Positions 9,971 through 19,442 of a stretch of DNA of 64,000 bases are shown here, one piece after another; position 1 is the stretch's first letter; each line of letters starts with the position of its first letter. The notes beneath the pieces are model-generated. The model searched no databases, was not told the origin of the DNA, and worked only from the letters and a program-made list of their open reading frames with translations. The stretch spans positions 11,052,694 through 11,116,693 of the forward strand of contig NC_052405.1 of the NCBI RefSeq assembly GCF_009389715.1, written 5' to 3'. The DNA comes from Phoenix dactylifera (lineage: Eukaryota > Streptophyta > Magnoliopsida > Arecales > Arecaceae). The position numbers were made by a program, and so were the translations under genes.

Positions 9971-12115
9971 ATGGATCCGAAGGGGAAGCAACCGGCGGGG
10001 ACGACATCGGAAGGACCGGCGAGAGGAAAAGGTAAGGGCCCTAACGCTTGGACGAGGCCGGGGCCGTGGGTGACTCAGTGGCCCACGGCTGCGGAGGTGG
10101 AGCGGCTGAGCCGCTGTTTCCCGGAGGTCTTAACTCCTCCGGAGGAACCGATTGCGGCGGCCCGACTCGAGTGGGAAGGGCGGGCGGCGGTGGCCCGTAG
10201 TTTCGGCCGCCGCGTCCCAGCCGAGTGGGTGGCGAAAGATGTCGCCGCCCGCTCAAATTTGAAGGAGGTGGTGGCCGTCCCGCTTGCGGACGGCTACCTG
10301 GCCCTGAGGTTCCGGTCGACGGAGGACCGGAACCGGGCGTTGAGCGACGGCCCGTGGGTGGTGGCCGGGCAACTGCTCGCCATGACCCCATGGGTTCCAG
10401 ACTTCGAACCAGGGGAGGAGGCTGTGCAGACGGCCACCGTGTGGCTCCGCTTGCCCCGTCTGCCGCCGGAATACTGGTCTACGTCGACCATATTCCATAT
10501 TGCCGCTCGGGCGGGCCGGCCGGTCGCCGTGGACAGCGTCACGGAGCAACGCCAGGCGATGGGATTCGCCCGGGTGAAGGTGGTGGTCGACACTACCAAG
10601 CCTTTGCTACCTGGAGTGCTGATCCAGGGAAAGACGAAAGTGCGATGGCAGCCTTTCGTCTTCGAAAGTGTCTCGGCCCTGTGCTCCCGGTGCGGGCGAA
10701 TGGGTCACCAGGCAGGGATTTGCCGCTTTCCGGCGACCCCTTACGCTACTGGGGCTTCGGGTTCGTCCCCGGCGGAGGCGAACCAGGGGGGTGGGCCTGC
10801 TCAACCGTCTTCGGACGGTGGGGAGGAGGCGCAGGGACCGATCTATGGTCCCTGGATGATGGCGTCACGGCAGAGACCCCATCGGGAGACCCTGCCGCCG
10901 CGGCCGGGGAAGACGAGCGAGCCGCACTCGGGGCCCGGTTCGTCTTCGACTCGGCCGCCGCCCCCGGTGGCTCGCCCAACCACGCCAGTGTCCCCGGCGG
11001 ACACCGACGGCTGGCAAAAGCCAGCGAAGGTGGCACGCCGCCGGTCTCCGCTCGCCGTTGAGGGGGATGGGCTCCCGGCGCTCTCCTTCGGCCCCCTCCA
11101 AGCTGACTCGGACGATCTCCTGTCCGAGTCGGGGGACCCGGGGCCGAGTCTGTCTCTCGGCGAAGGCCCGAGTCGGGCCGATCCGGCGTCCAGCCGGGCG
11201 GTTGCGGCCCGAGTCCAAACCCAGAAGCGGCCGAGGCCGCTGGCGGGCCTTGGCCCAGCTGGGGAACCTCGGCAGGGGGCCCAACTGGCCCTCACCGTTG
11301 TGGGCCGGGGCCAACAGCACGGGCCAGCCCAGCGCACCCGGGCCCATAGGGCCGGGCGCCGGGGCCGGGGCCGTGGGCCGGTGGGGGCGGCCCAGGATGG
11401 GGGCCGTGAGCTCGGCGCGGCTGACGTCGTTGGCGCGCCGCGCGCCGCTGTCGCGCCGCGCGCCATCGGCGCGTCCAGACCCGGGGACGCACCGCCCGGT
11501 CCTGTGGTCGCGGGGGCCCAGGTTTCGCTGGGCCCGCGCGACGTTACGCGCGGCTAGCAGGCCGCGCGGTCTGCTGTGGAGCCGCGGGTGGTGGGCCTTC
11601 CGGCCCAGCCCGCGGTTGCATCCTTGGGCCAAGCTGTTGCTGGCCCAAAGGCCCAGCCAGCTTCGGGCCCGGGGAGTTGTGCCGTACTCGCGGTGCAGGG
11701 CCTGGGCGAGGAGTCTGCTGGGCCATTTCGGTATAGCCCCCCCTCTCGAGGAGAGCACGGTGGCCATGCCCCCCTGAGTGAGGTACAGCCATGGGATGTG
11801 CAGGGTGGTATTGGCCCCGATGGAGTCTTCCGGTTTGGCCCTCTGCCCCTGGTTGCGGGTGAGCAGGGGGAAGCCTCCTCTAGTGGGAGTAGGGCCAGGG
11901 ATCACCTCAGGCCTTTTCCGGAGGGGTGTCAGGCCGCGCCACCGAGACCAGGAGAGGGTACGGACCACATGACTACTGTGCAGCGTATCAGGGCGGCAGT
12001 CATGCAGTCCACTTCTGATGAGCAGGGGATGGGCCCAGGCATCGTACCTGAGGCTGGCCCCGCGTACCAGGGGGAGGATGGGTCTGAGGCCGACTATGTG
12101 GACTGTGATCCATGA
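9971..12115 (+). CDS. LINE ORF1 protein (DUF4283 plus CCHC zinc knuckle), one in-frame stop
   Basis: ORF1 is the nucleic-acid-binding partner of plant L1 elements. From ATG 9971 the first part (to 11557) holds a DUF4283-type domain (residues about 40-200) with an FRSTEDRNRAL...GPWVVAGQLL core. A CCHC knuckle follows with C238, C241, H246 and C251 (spacing C-x2-C-x4-H-x4-C). The frame is interrupted by TAG at 11555-11557 followed by CAG, then stays open to TGA 12113-12115, giving a Gly/Ala/Pro/Arg-rich tail. The TGA overlaps the ORF2 start as ATGA. The in-frame ATG at 9833 lies within the 5' UTR repeat, so 9971 is the better start. If the TAG is a copying error the full product would be about 714 residues; if real, the product is 528 residues and still contains the known domains. 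Confidence 0.82.
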
Positions 12116-15100
12116 GGATCCTAGCTTGGAATTGTAGGGGGGTAGCCAAGCCGTCCTTCATGTCTTCTTTCAAACGGTTAGTGCAAATTCATTACCCAGA
12201 GATCTGCGTCCTTAGTGAGACCCGGCTATCTGGTGAGGGGCTTGCACGTCTGAGACGGCGTCTGGGGAGGGACTGGGAGACATACGCAGTCGAGTCCCAG
12301 GGGTTGTCGGGAGGTATCTTGCTCCTGTGGAGGCGTGGGGTGGCGACCTTTGATGTCTTCCATAACTGCTCTCAACAGGTAGTTATGGTTGTATCGGCAC
12401 CTGATGCTCCTCCGTGGGTTTTGTGTGGGGTGTATGCGAGCACGAATCACAGGGTCAGGAGAGTCCTCTGGCAGGAGATTGCTAGTCTCACTGCCCAGGG
12501 TGTCCCGACAGTTGTTGTTGGTGACTTCAATTGCATCCTGAGTTCGGGTGACAAGAGGGGAGGGGCAGCCTTCACGGATAGAGTGGACAGGAGGGAGTTC
12601 CGCGATTTTGTGTCACGCACGGGCCTGGTGGACTTAGGTTACTCAGGACCTCAGTTTACTTGGTGCAATAATCAGCTTGGCAGTGCTAGGGTTTGGGAGC
12701 GTCTGGACAGGGCCTTTGCGTCCCCAGACTGGTTTCTTCTCTTTCCTACCTGCAGGGTTACTCACTTACCTCGGATCGCCTCGGACCACTGCCCCCTGCT
12801 GATTTCTACATCACTGGGACCCAGGCATCATAGCCCCTTCCGCTTTGAGAAGGTTTGGCTATCGTACCCCCAGTCCTGGGATATTGTACGTGATGCATGG
12901 CGCCTCCCGGTGCGTGGAGACGCTATGCACCGGGTGTCGCGCAAACTAGAGTTGGCCAAGAGGCGTCTCCGGCGATGGAACCGCGAGGTTGTGGGCGATA
13001 TCTTCCGGAGAGTGGAGGGGGTTGAGACCGCGATCTCCGAGTTGCAGTCGAAAGAAGATTTGGAAGGCACGCTTTCGACGAGCGATATGGGTGACCTTCG
13101 GGGGCTTCTAGCGACTCACCACTCCCTTCTACGACAGCACGAGATCTTCTGGCGTCAGAAATCTCGAGTCCAGTGGGTGCGTGAGGGTGACCGCAATACT
13201 AGTTTCTTCCACCGGACTACGATTATTCGGAGGCAGCGGAGCACGATTCACTCGCTGCGAGATATGTCGGGACATCGGGTGGAAGGTGAGCCCTCCATTC
13301 GTCAGATCTTGTTGGATTTCTTCCGCACCAGATGGACGGAGGAGGAGGAGTCCGACGACAGTAACCCCGTCCCTCCGCGGGTGGATGTGAGGATCGAGGA
13401 TGATGAGAACGCAGCCCTGGTCCGACCGGTGTCGGCACAGGAGGTACAGGAGGCAGTCTGGGCTTTGGCTCCAGACAAGGCTCCGGGACCAGATGGGTTT
13501 CCCCCGTTCTTCTTTCGACGATATTGGGGTATTATTCAGACAGCGGTGGTTGAGGCCATTCAGTGCTTCTTCTCCCAGGCGGTGATGCCAGGGGATTGGA
13601 AGGCTACCTTCATCACGCTCATTCCGAAGCGTCAGGAGGCGGCCGAGCCCTGCCACTTCAGACCCATTAGCTTGTGCACTACCTTGTATAAGGTAGTGGC
13701 CAGAATTATGGTTCGGAGGATGAAGCCCCTTCTGCCTGGCATCATCAGTCAGGAGCAGGGGGCGTTTATAGCTGGCAGAAACACTTCCCATAATGTTCTG
13801 CTGGCTCAGGAGATGATGTGGGACCTTCAGCGAGCATCGAAGCGACATAGCCTGATGGCTATTAAACTGGATATGGAGAGAGCTTATGACAGGATCAGAT
13901 GGAGATTTCTTCAGCAGACACTGGAGGCGTACGGATTCCATAGGCAGTGGATCGACTGGGTGCTGGGGTGTGTCAGGGGGCCAAAGTTTTCGATTTTGGT
14001 CAATGGCACACCTTCCCCTTTCTTTGAGTCTACTATGGGGCTGCGTCAGGGATGCCCTTTATCTCCTTACTTGTTTATTCTTTGTGCTGATATTTTGTCT
14101 CGTGATTTGCAGAGGGTGTGTGCCCGTAGGGAGCTGGAGGCCTATGTTCCCGCCCCGGGGGCTAGTCCTCTTTCCCACTTACTCTTCGCTGACGATTGTC
14201 TTCTTTTGGCCAGGGCGCGGGTTTCTGATGCACGGGTCCTTCGTAGGGTGGTAGCAGATTACTGTATGGCGTCGGGCCAGAGAGTCAACTTCCAAAAGTC
14301 AGCCGTCCGCTTCAGTCCGAGTACGGAGAGCAGGGTCAGACAGGAGATTCGTGGGATTTTGCAGATTCCTGAGCAGGAGGAGACATTGACCTACCTGGGA
14401 GTTCCCATCACAGGCCGCAGATTACGAGTGGCAGAGTGTTCCAGCTTGGTGCAGCGGGTGGAGAGCAGGTTGGAGGGATGGAGAGCAGTTTTCCTATCTA
14501 TGATGGGGAGACTGACTTTGATCAGATCAGTGTTGGGGTCCATGCCAGTTTATCTCATGGCCAACACTGTGGTTCCGAAGACGACCTTACTGAGGATTGA
14601 GCGACTGTTGCGGTGCTTCCTGTGGGGGTCATATGGCGGAGGCCGCGGGGTGCATCTAGTAGCCTGGGAGCACGTGTGCCGGCCTACCAGCGAGGGCGGT
14701 CTCGGAGTGCAGTCCCTGCTGGGGCGTCGCGAGGCCTTCATTGCTCGGCATGCAGCTCGGTTCCTGCTAGAGCCACACGGGCTGTGGAGTCAGGTGATGG
14801 CTGCCAGATATGGGCGTGACGGCTCAGAGGTGGCATGGAGTGGGCGGCGAGTCTCCTTCATGTGGCGTGAGATTGGGAGGTATGTGCCGACGGTGTCGGC
14901 AAATACCAGGTGGATAGTAGGCGATGGGCGGAGTATTGATGTGGCTGCGGACCCATGGGTGGACACTGTCCCACTGAGGTGCTGGCCGACCATGATTGAT
15001 GCTGCGGCGGCGGAGGGACTGCGGGTTTTTGATCTTCTGGCCCCAGGAGAGTCAGCATGGGATGATGCCAGGTTACGTCAGCTGTTCGGGGGACATCTAG

Positions 15101-16251
15101 CTGAGAGGATCCGGTCTCTTCCGGTGCCAGGCTATGGGGGGCCTGATGTTAGGGTTTGGGGCACTTCCTGCCGATCCAGGGTCCGACTGGGAGATCTCGC
15201 CGGTGTTATCCAGCAGGAGCATGAGCCAGGGCCGGACTACACTTGGATCTGGAGGTCAGGGCTTCACCCGAGGGCTGCACTCTTCCTATGGAAGGTGGCG
15301 TGGGACCGTCTCCCGACGAGAGCAGCGCTGAGTAGGCGAGGATGTGAGATCCCTGCGGAGTGCGGGACATGCAGTATGGAGGAGTCGGTCGACCACGTGC
15401 TTTTCCAGTGTACGTGGGCGAGGTCGGCATGGCAGTGGGCAGGGTTCCCGCAGGAGGTTTGGCATGGGAGGCCTCAGTTTTTACAGACGATGCAGCAGTG
15501 GTTGGTCCGCCCTCAGACATGTCAGGAGGCTATTCGAGCGACTTGCACAGCACATCAGATCTGGCTGGCAAGGAACGCTCGTACCCTCGGTGAGCGCAGG
15601 GTGTCACCGAGGTTCGTGGTGGAGCTAGCGCGCGTACAGGCATTGGAGATCAGATCCTCTTCAGATGGACCTCTGATAGCTCGGGACACCTGGGGTTCTC
15701 TTTCTGTTTCAGCAGCTTCTCAGATGGTGTTCTTCACCTGGGAACCCCCACCCCCGAGTTTCCTCAAGGTCAATTTCGATGGATCGGTTTTGGATGGAGG
15801 CGCGCGAGGTGGTGCGGGCTTTGTGATACGGGACCCGCACTCCAGAATCGTGGCAGCAGGGGGCTGTCAGCTGTTCGGCACGTCGGTCCCCGGGGCAGAG
15901 TTACGAGCTGCCTGGGCCGGTCTTCGATATGCGAGGCAGGCTTTGCAGGCTGGCTCGATTGTTTTGGAGGGCGACTCAGCCACAGTCATCAGCTGGATTC
16001 AGAAGGGGCTGAGGGGTGAGGGCTCAGACCACCCCTTGGTTCGGGACATAGGGATGATGTGTGGGGTTGGGATGGCCATTCAGGCCAAGCATGTATTTCG
16101 AGAAGCCAATGGGGCAGCCGACTGGGTGGCTGCCTTTGCGGCTCATCATTCAGGATACACCCTGTGGGTGGGGGAGGGGGAGCTGCCTCTGGCTCTCCGT
16201 GAGTTAGTATTTTTTGACTTTATTGGGTGTATTCGTACACGTTTTGTATGA
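12112..16251 (+). CDS. LINE ORF2: endonuclease, reverse transcriptase, zinc-binding region, RNase H
   Basis: This uninterrupted 1379-residue protein cuts target DNA and copies the LINE RNA. An AP-like endonuclease fills about residues 1-230 (LAWNCRG at the N-terminus, ETR, GDFN at 137-140, SDH at 224-226). The reverse transcriptase spans about 450-750 and includes KLDMERAYDR, GLRQGCPLSP and the catalytic FADD at 692-695. A zf-RVT region has C1084, C1087, H1095 and C1100. A C-terminal RNase H domain (about 1215-1350) has D1223, E1263 and D1288 plus a later Asp in GAADWVA, the usual catalytic set. All key residues are present, so the protein could be functional. The start is the ATG that overlaps the ORF1 terminator; LAWNCRG close to the N-terminus is normal for the family. 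RNase H at the C-terminus is typical of plant L1 elements. Confidence 0.95.
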   Translation: MRILAWNCRGVAKPSFMSSFKRLVQIHYPEICVLSETRLSGEGLARLRRRLGRDWETYAVESQGLSGGILLLWRRGVATFDVFHNCSQQVVMVVSAPDAPPWVLCGVYASTNHRVRRVLWQEIASLTAQGVPTVVVGDFNCILSSGDKRGGAAFTDRVDRREFRDFVSRTGLVDLGYSGPQFTWCNNQLGSARVWERLDRAFASPDWFLLFPTCRVTHLPRIASDHCPLLISTSLGPRHHSPFRFEKVWLSYPQSWDIVRDAWRLPVRGDAMHRVSRKLELAKRRLRRWNREVVGDIFRRVEGVETAISELQSKEDLEGTLSTSDMGDLRGLLATHHSLLRQHEIFWRQKSRVQWVREGDRNTSFFHRTTIIRRQRSTIHSLRDMSGHRVEGEPSIRQILLDFFRTRWTEEEESDDSNPVPPRVDVRIEDDENAALVRPVSAQEVQEAVWALAPDKAPGPDGFPPFFFRRYWGIIQTAVVEAIQCFFSQAVMPGDWKATFITLIPKRQEAAEPCHFRPISLCTTLYKVVARIMVRRMKPLLPGIISQEQGAFIAGRNTSHNVLLAQEMMWDLQRASKRHSLMAIKLDMERAYDRIRWRFLQQTLEAYGFHRQWIDWVLGCVRGPKFSILVNGTPSPFFESTMGLRQGCPLSPYLFILCADILSRDLQRVCARRELEAYVPAPGASPLSHLLFADDCLLLARARVSDARVLRRVVADYCMASGQRVNFQKSAVRFSPSTESRVRQEIRGILQIPEQEETLTYLGVPITGRRLRVAECSSLVQRVESRLEGWRAVFLSMMGRLTLIRSVLGSMPVYLMANTVVPKTTLLRIERLLRCFLWGSYGGGRGVHLVAWEHVCRPTSEGGLGVQSLLGRREAFIARHAARFLLEPHGLWSQVMAARYGRDGSEVAWSGRRVSFMWREIGRYVPTVSANTRWIVGDGRSIDVAADPWVDTVPLRCWPTMIDAAAAEGLRVFDLLAPGESAWDDARLRQLFGGHLAERIRSLPVPGYGGPDVRVWGTSCRSRVRLGDLAGVIQQEHEPGPDYTWIWRSGLHPRAALFLWKVAWDRLPTRAALSRRGCEIPAECGTCSMEESVDHVLFQCTWARSAWQWAGFPQEVWHGRPQFLQTMQQWLVRPQTCQEAIRATCTAHQIWLARNARTLGERRVSPRFVVELARVQALEIRSSSDGPLIARDTWGSLSVSAASQMVFFTWEPPPPSFLKVNFDGSVLDGGARGGAGFVIRDPHSRIVAAGGCQLFGTSVPGAELRAAWAGLRYARQALQAGSIVLEGDSATVISWIQKGLRGEGSDHPLVRDIGMMCGVGMAIQAKHVFREANGAADWVAAFAAHHSGYTLWVGEGELPLALRELVFFDFIGCIRTRFV

Positions 16252-16276
16252 AAACCCGCTTTTAGCAAAAAAAAAA

Positions 16277-16289
16277 AACATCGGCCGCC
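16277..16289. repeat. Right target-site duplication of the LINE
   Basis: This copy of the 9592-9604 sequence follows the poly(A) run, after which the retrotransposon exon continues in frame (GGGGACGTGGGC...). Confidence 0.93.
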
Positions 16290-17473
16290 GGGGACGTGGG
16301 CTCGGCGGCCCCATCCTGCCCTGCCCCCGTCTCCCAGCGGGAGGGGCTGACAACCATCCAACTGCGGCGCTCGGAGCCCGAGCCGAGCAGGGGCCCCGAA
16401 TGCCACTCACTCCAAGGCCCCAAGTTCGGGCGAGCCGAGCTCTTCGAGGGGCCCAAGGGGAGAATCGGCCGAGCCAGGGTCCCCACTCTTCGAGGGGAGC
16501 TCGGCCTTCCACGATGTCGATGTTGCGCGTGCGGTGTTTCGGCGCGCTATGCTTCCAGCGGACCGGGCCGAGTTCCGGAACTCGTCGCTGGAAGAAATTG
16601 TCGACAGTACTTACTGCAATACTGTTCGGGTAAGCCACTCTCTTAATTTTCCTTCGACTACTAGTGTGTATATATGTATTTTTCACTTATGACTGCTTTC
16701 TCTCTTTTTTCCTGCAGCATGTTCACGAGGTCGATACCCTGATATTCATCGCCCAAGGATGTCAGGAAGAGACTCGGCGACTCAGCCGGCAATTGGAGCC
16801 GGTCAAGAAAAGGGTCGCCGAGTTGGAGGCCGCGCTAGCGGAGGCCGAAGCGCGGAGGGAGGCAACGGAGGCCGGGCGACTAGCCATTGTCGAGAAGCTC
16901 GAGGAGGAGAGGGCTGCTCACTCCTTGGCCAAGTCGGCCCTGCACGCTTCGGAGGCGCGCTTGATGGAGGCCCGATCTGAATTTGCGGGCCTAAAATACG
17001 AAGGCGGGGTCTTGCGCTTGAAGATCGAGTAACTCGAGGCCCGGGAGAGAAGGGCACTCGAGCGAGCCGAGCATGCTGTGGACTTCTTCAAGGATTCAGA
17101 AGAATTCCACGACATGCTGGAGGAGGAGACCGTGGACGGGTTTCTCCGCAGCTTTGACAATTTTCGGAGGCAGATGGCTCGGTTCTGCCCCCAGCTCGAT
17201 CTCTCAACGATCCGTCCGAGGATGAGATTGGGCGCCGACTCCAACGACGACGTTCCTGCAGCCCTTGCGTCCGAGGAGGAGTTTACCGAGGCCGAGGCGG
17301 ACGCAGCCGCGCCGGCGGTGATGGAGGATCCCCCTGGCGAAATCACCGAAGACGCTCCCAAGGCGCCCGCCGAGGTCCCTGCAGCAGGCCCCGAGTCCGC
17401 GCCCGCTGAAGGCCCCCAGGTCATCGCCATAGATGACCCCGAGAGTGACGCCGGCGCGACTGCCGCCCCTTAG

Positions 17474-18514
17474 GACTTAGATTCTTTTTTCTTTTTCATT
17501 CATTTTCTTTAGTTGTAAGCAAGGTCGGTGCTTCAACTTGTTGTTCTACTGACATTCAATTTTGTATCCTAGCCTTTGGGCTGCTTATTAATGAAAACAT
17601 GTTTTTTGGCTATGTGTTTCGCTTTTCTTTCCTCCGACTTGTTCAAGTATTCGAGTTCCAGTTACGCTGATTGGGGGGACTCCGAGCTCGGACTCTAGGA
17701 AGATTCACCAAGTCTTGGAGCTCGAATTTGAAGCTCGCAGGGGTCGCCGGGTTTGGCTTCTAGATTTCTAAGGCACCAGGCTCGGGCCTCGGACCCCCAA
17801 AAGGGGTATTATTAGACCTGCATGGGTCTCTACTTGGGTATTTGGCCGAGCTTTTGAGTTCGGCTTTTTCGAGCATAGGTCCATAAAAATGTTAGGGTTG
17901 ATCCCAAAAAGGAGGATCGTGAACTGTCGTCGGAGCTTTTATGGTTGTTGGCCTCGGGCTCAGCCGAGGTTCTGGCGAGCAAAGTCGAAACCTATAGAGA
18001 GTGCCTTGGCCCTCTTGGGCTCGATAAACGCGCCCGTGGTCGAAGTCGTTTCCGCAGGTTAACGTCGATATTTCAACATATAGGGGCTGAATCGAGCCCT
18101 TATGCAGAAAGGTCTGTATGAATTGTCATGGGGATCACCAGTAGAGGAAGCGCGCATGAGGTCGATGGGATCTCGATCTTGGATCAACTCGGAGGGGCAT
18201 CCCGGCCTTGGCCGGGATGAGGTCCCGATCTCAATCGGGATTTCGCTGGCAATACATAGGTAGATGAATATAACAAAGTGGGTGTCAAGTGGGATGTACC
18301 TCTTGCACCTTCGAGATTGAGCGCTTCATAGTGGAGTAGGTCGTTTTGTTTCCTAGCCGGCCTTCGGAGTTGCCCTTTAGCTTGAGGTCTGTTCCGAGGA
18401 TATCAATCGAACCGGGAGGTATTGCCGTTGTCAAAGATTTTCGCGAACGTTGTTCCGTTGTTGCCGTCGAATGTCCCGGAGGATCGTCAAGGCACTGCCC
18501 CCGGTCTCCTTAGG
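17474..18514. other. Untranslated part of the Tat element between antisense ORF and repeat array
   Basis: GC-rich sequence with no supported coding exon. The first 150 bases after the antisense ORF stop are T-rich (TCTTTTTTC, TTTTCATTC, TTAATGAAA) and look like a 3' UTR. The rest repeats phrases such as GAGCTCGG and GAGGTCG that lead into the 117-bp array. Confidence 0.5.
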
Positions 18515-19330
18515 TTAAGAGAGCTTAAGCTCGCCATCGGCCTGGCGGTACTTTTCGAGGTCGAGGAAGTTTGGAACTCTACGGTCGACACACGGGACAT
18601 CCCGACCTTGGTCGAGGTATCGAGCGCGAAGTCAAGGGAGCTTGGGCTCGCTATCAACTTGGCGTCGCTTCCCGAGGTCGAGGGAGTTTGGATCTCTACG
18701 GTCGACACTCGGGGCATCTCAACCTTGGTTGAGGGATCGAGCACGAAGTCGAGGGAGCTTGGGCTCGCTATCAACTTGGCGTCGCTTTCCGAGGTCGAGG
18801 GAGTTTGGATCTCTACGGTCAACACTCGGGGCATCTCTACCTTGGTTGAGGAATCGAGCGCGAAGTCGAGGGAGCTTGGGCTCGCTATCAACTTGGCGTC
18901 GCTTCCCGAGGTCGAGGGAGTTTGGATCTCTACGGTCGACACTCGGGGCATCTCAACCTTGGTTGAGGGATCGAGCGCGAAGTCGAGGGAGCTTGGGCTC
19001 GCACTGTCGACCTGCGACGCTTTCCGAGGTCGAGGAAGTTTGGGACTCTACGGTCGACTCTCGGGGCATCCCGACCTTAGTCGAGGGATCATGCGCGAGG
19101 TCAAGGGGTCTGGGAACGCACCGTCGACCCGCGATGCTTTCCAAGGTCGAGGGAGTTTGGGACTCTACGATCGACTCTCGAGGCATCCCGACCTTAGTCG
19201 AGGGATCATACGCGGGGTCGAGGGGTTTGGGAACGCGTCGTCGACCCGCGACGCTTCCCGAGGTCGAGGAAGTTTGGGACTCTACGGTCGACACACGGGG
19301 CATCCCGAACTTAGTCGAGGAATCTGAGGA
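18515..19330. repeat. Tandem array, 117-bp unit, about 7 copies
   Basis: The phrase CTTGGGCTCG and its variants recur at 18524, 18641, 18758, 18875, 18992, about 19110 and 19226, a period of 117 bp. The central four copies are nearly identical; the last three form a diverged subfamily. Since 117 is 39 codons, frames stay open on both strands (for example 18422-19327 plus, 18487-18951 minus), but the predicted peptides are low-complexity and have no start context or family match. Tandem repeats in the 3' untranslated part are common in Tat/Ogre-type elements. Confidence 0.9.
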
Positions 19331-19442
19331 TCACAAACGTCCCAATATTAGGAGTGTCATAAAATAAACATTGAGAGGAGGTAAATCATTGTAAGGAGGA
19401 GACGGGATTCATGTTCCTGGTCACCGGAGACCCCTTAGGATT

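Larger units (their letters stand above)
9605..16277 (+). mobile_element. L1-type LINE (non-LTR retrotransposon), about 6.67 kb, nearly intact
   Basis: It has all the marks of target-primed insertion: 13-bp target duplications, no LTRs, a 3' poly(A) run (about 16267-16278) and two ORFs on the same strand. The 5' UTR has duplicated 128-bp-spaced blocks. ORF2 is open over 1379 codons with intact endonuclease, reverse transcriptase and RNase H motifs; ORF1 has a single in-frame stop. Because it sits inside the Tat element's antisense exon, it arrived later, and its preservation supports a recent insertion. It appears full length: the 5' end directly abuts the target duplication. Confidence 0.95.
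8663..17473 (+). pseudogene. Antisense extra ORF of the Tat element (PF04195-like 'putative gypsy type transposon' protein), interrupted
   Basis: The exons read 8663-9319, 9417-9604, then (after the LINE) 16290-16629 and 16718-17473. Introns 9320-9416 and 16630-16717 have GTAAG donors and TTTCAG or CTGCAG acceptors. The N-terminal part resembles the plant 'putative gypsy type transposon' domain (PF04195): a W-R-T-I-I-G-F stretch, then SSIHEW and PWGFDPRWGHPRLKALN. The C-terminal half is a long Glu/Ala/Arg coiled coil and an acidic Ala/Pro-rich tail. Breaks are a net frameshift near 9050-9080, the LINE insertion in exon 2, and an in-frame TAA at 17030-17032. The reading frame resumes exactly after the LINE's target duplication, which confirms the insertion point. 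Proteins of this family are annotated widely in monocots as separate genes but belong to retrotransposons. Their function is unknown. Confidence 0.8.

Noticed and set aside
10865-11968. 367-codon minus-strand ORF inside the LINE
   Set aside because: Shadow of the GC-rich ORF1 tail, rich in Arg/Pro/Gly with no domain.
13129-13941. 270-codon minus-strand ORF
   Set aside because: Antisense shadow of the LINE ORF2 reverse transcriptase.
18422-19327. 301-codon plus-strand ORF (and minus-strand ORFs over the same DNA)
   Set aside because: It exists only because the 117-bp tandem repeat has a period divisible by three; composition is low-complexity and all three extra frames are open in the same way.
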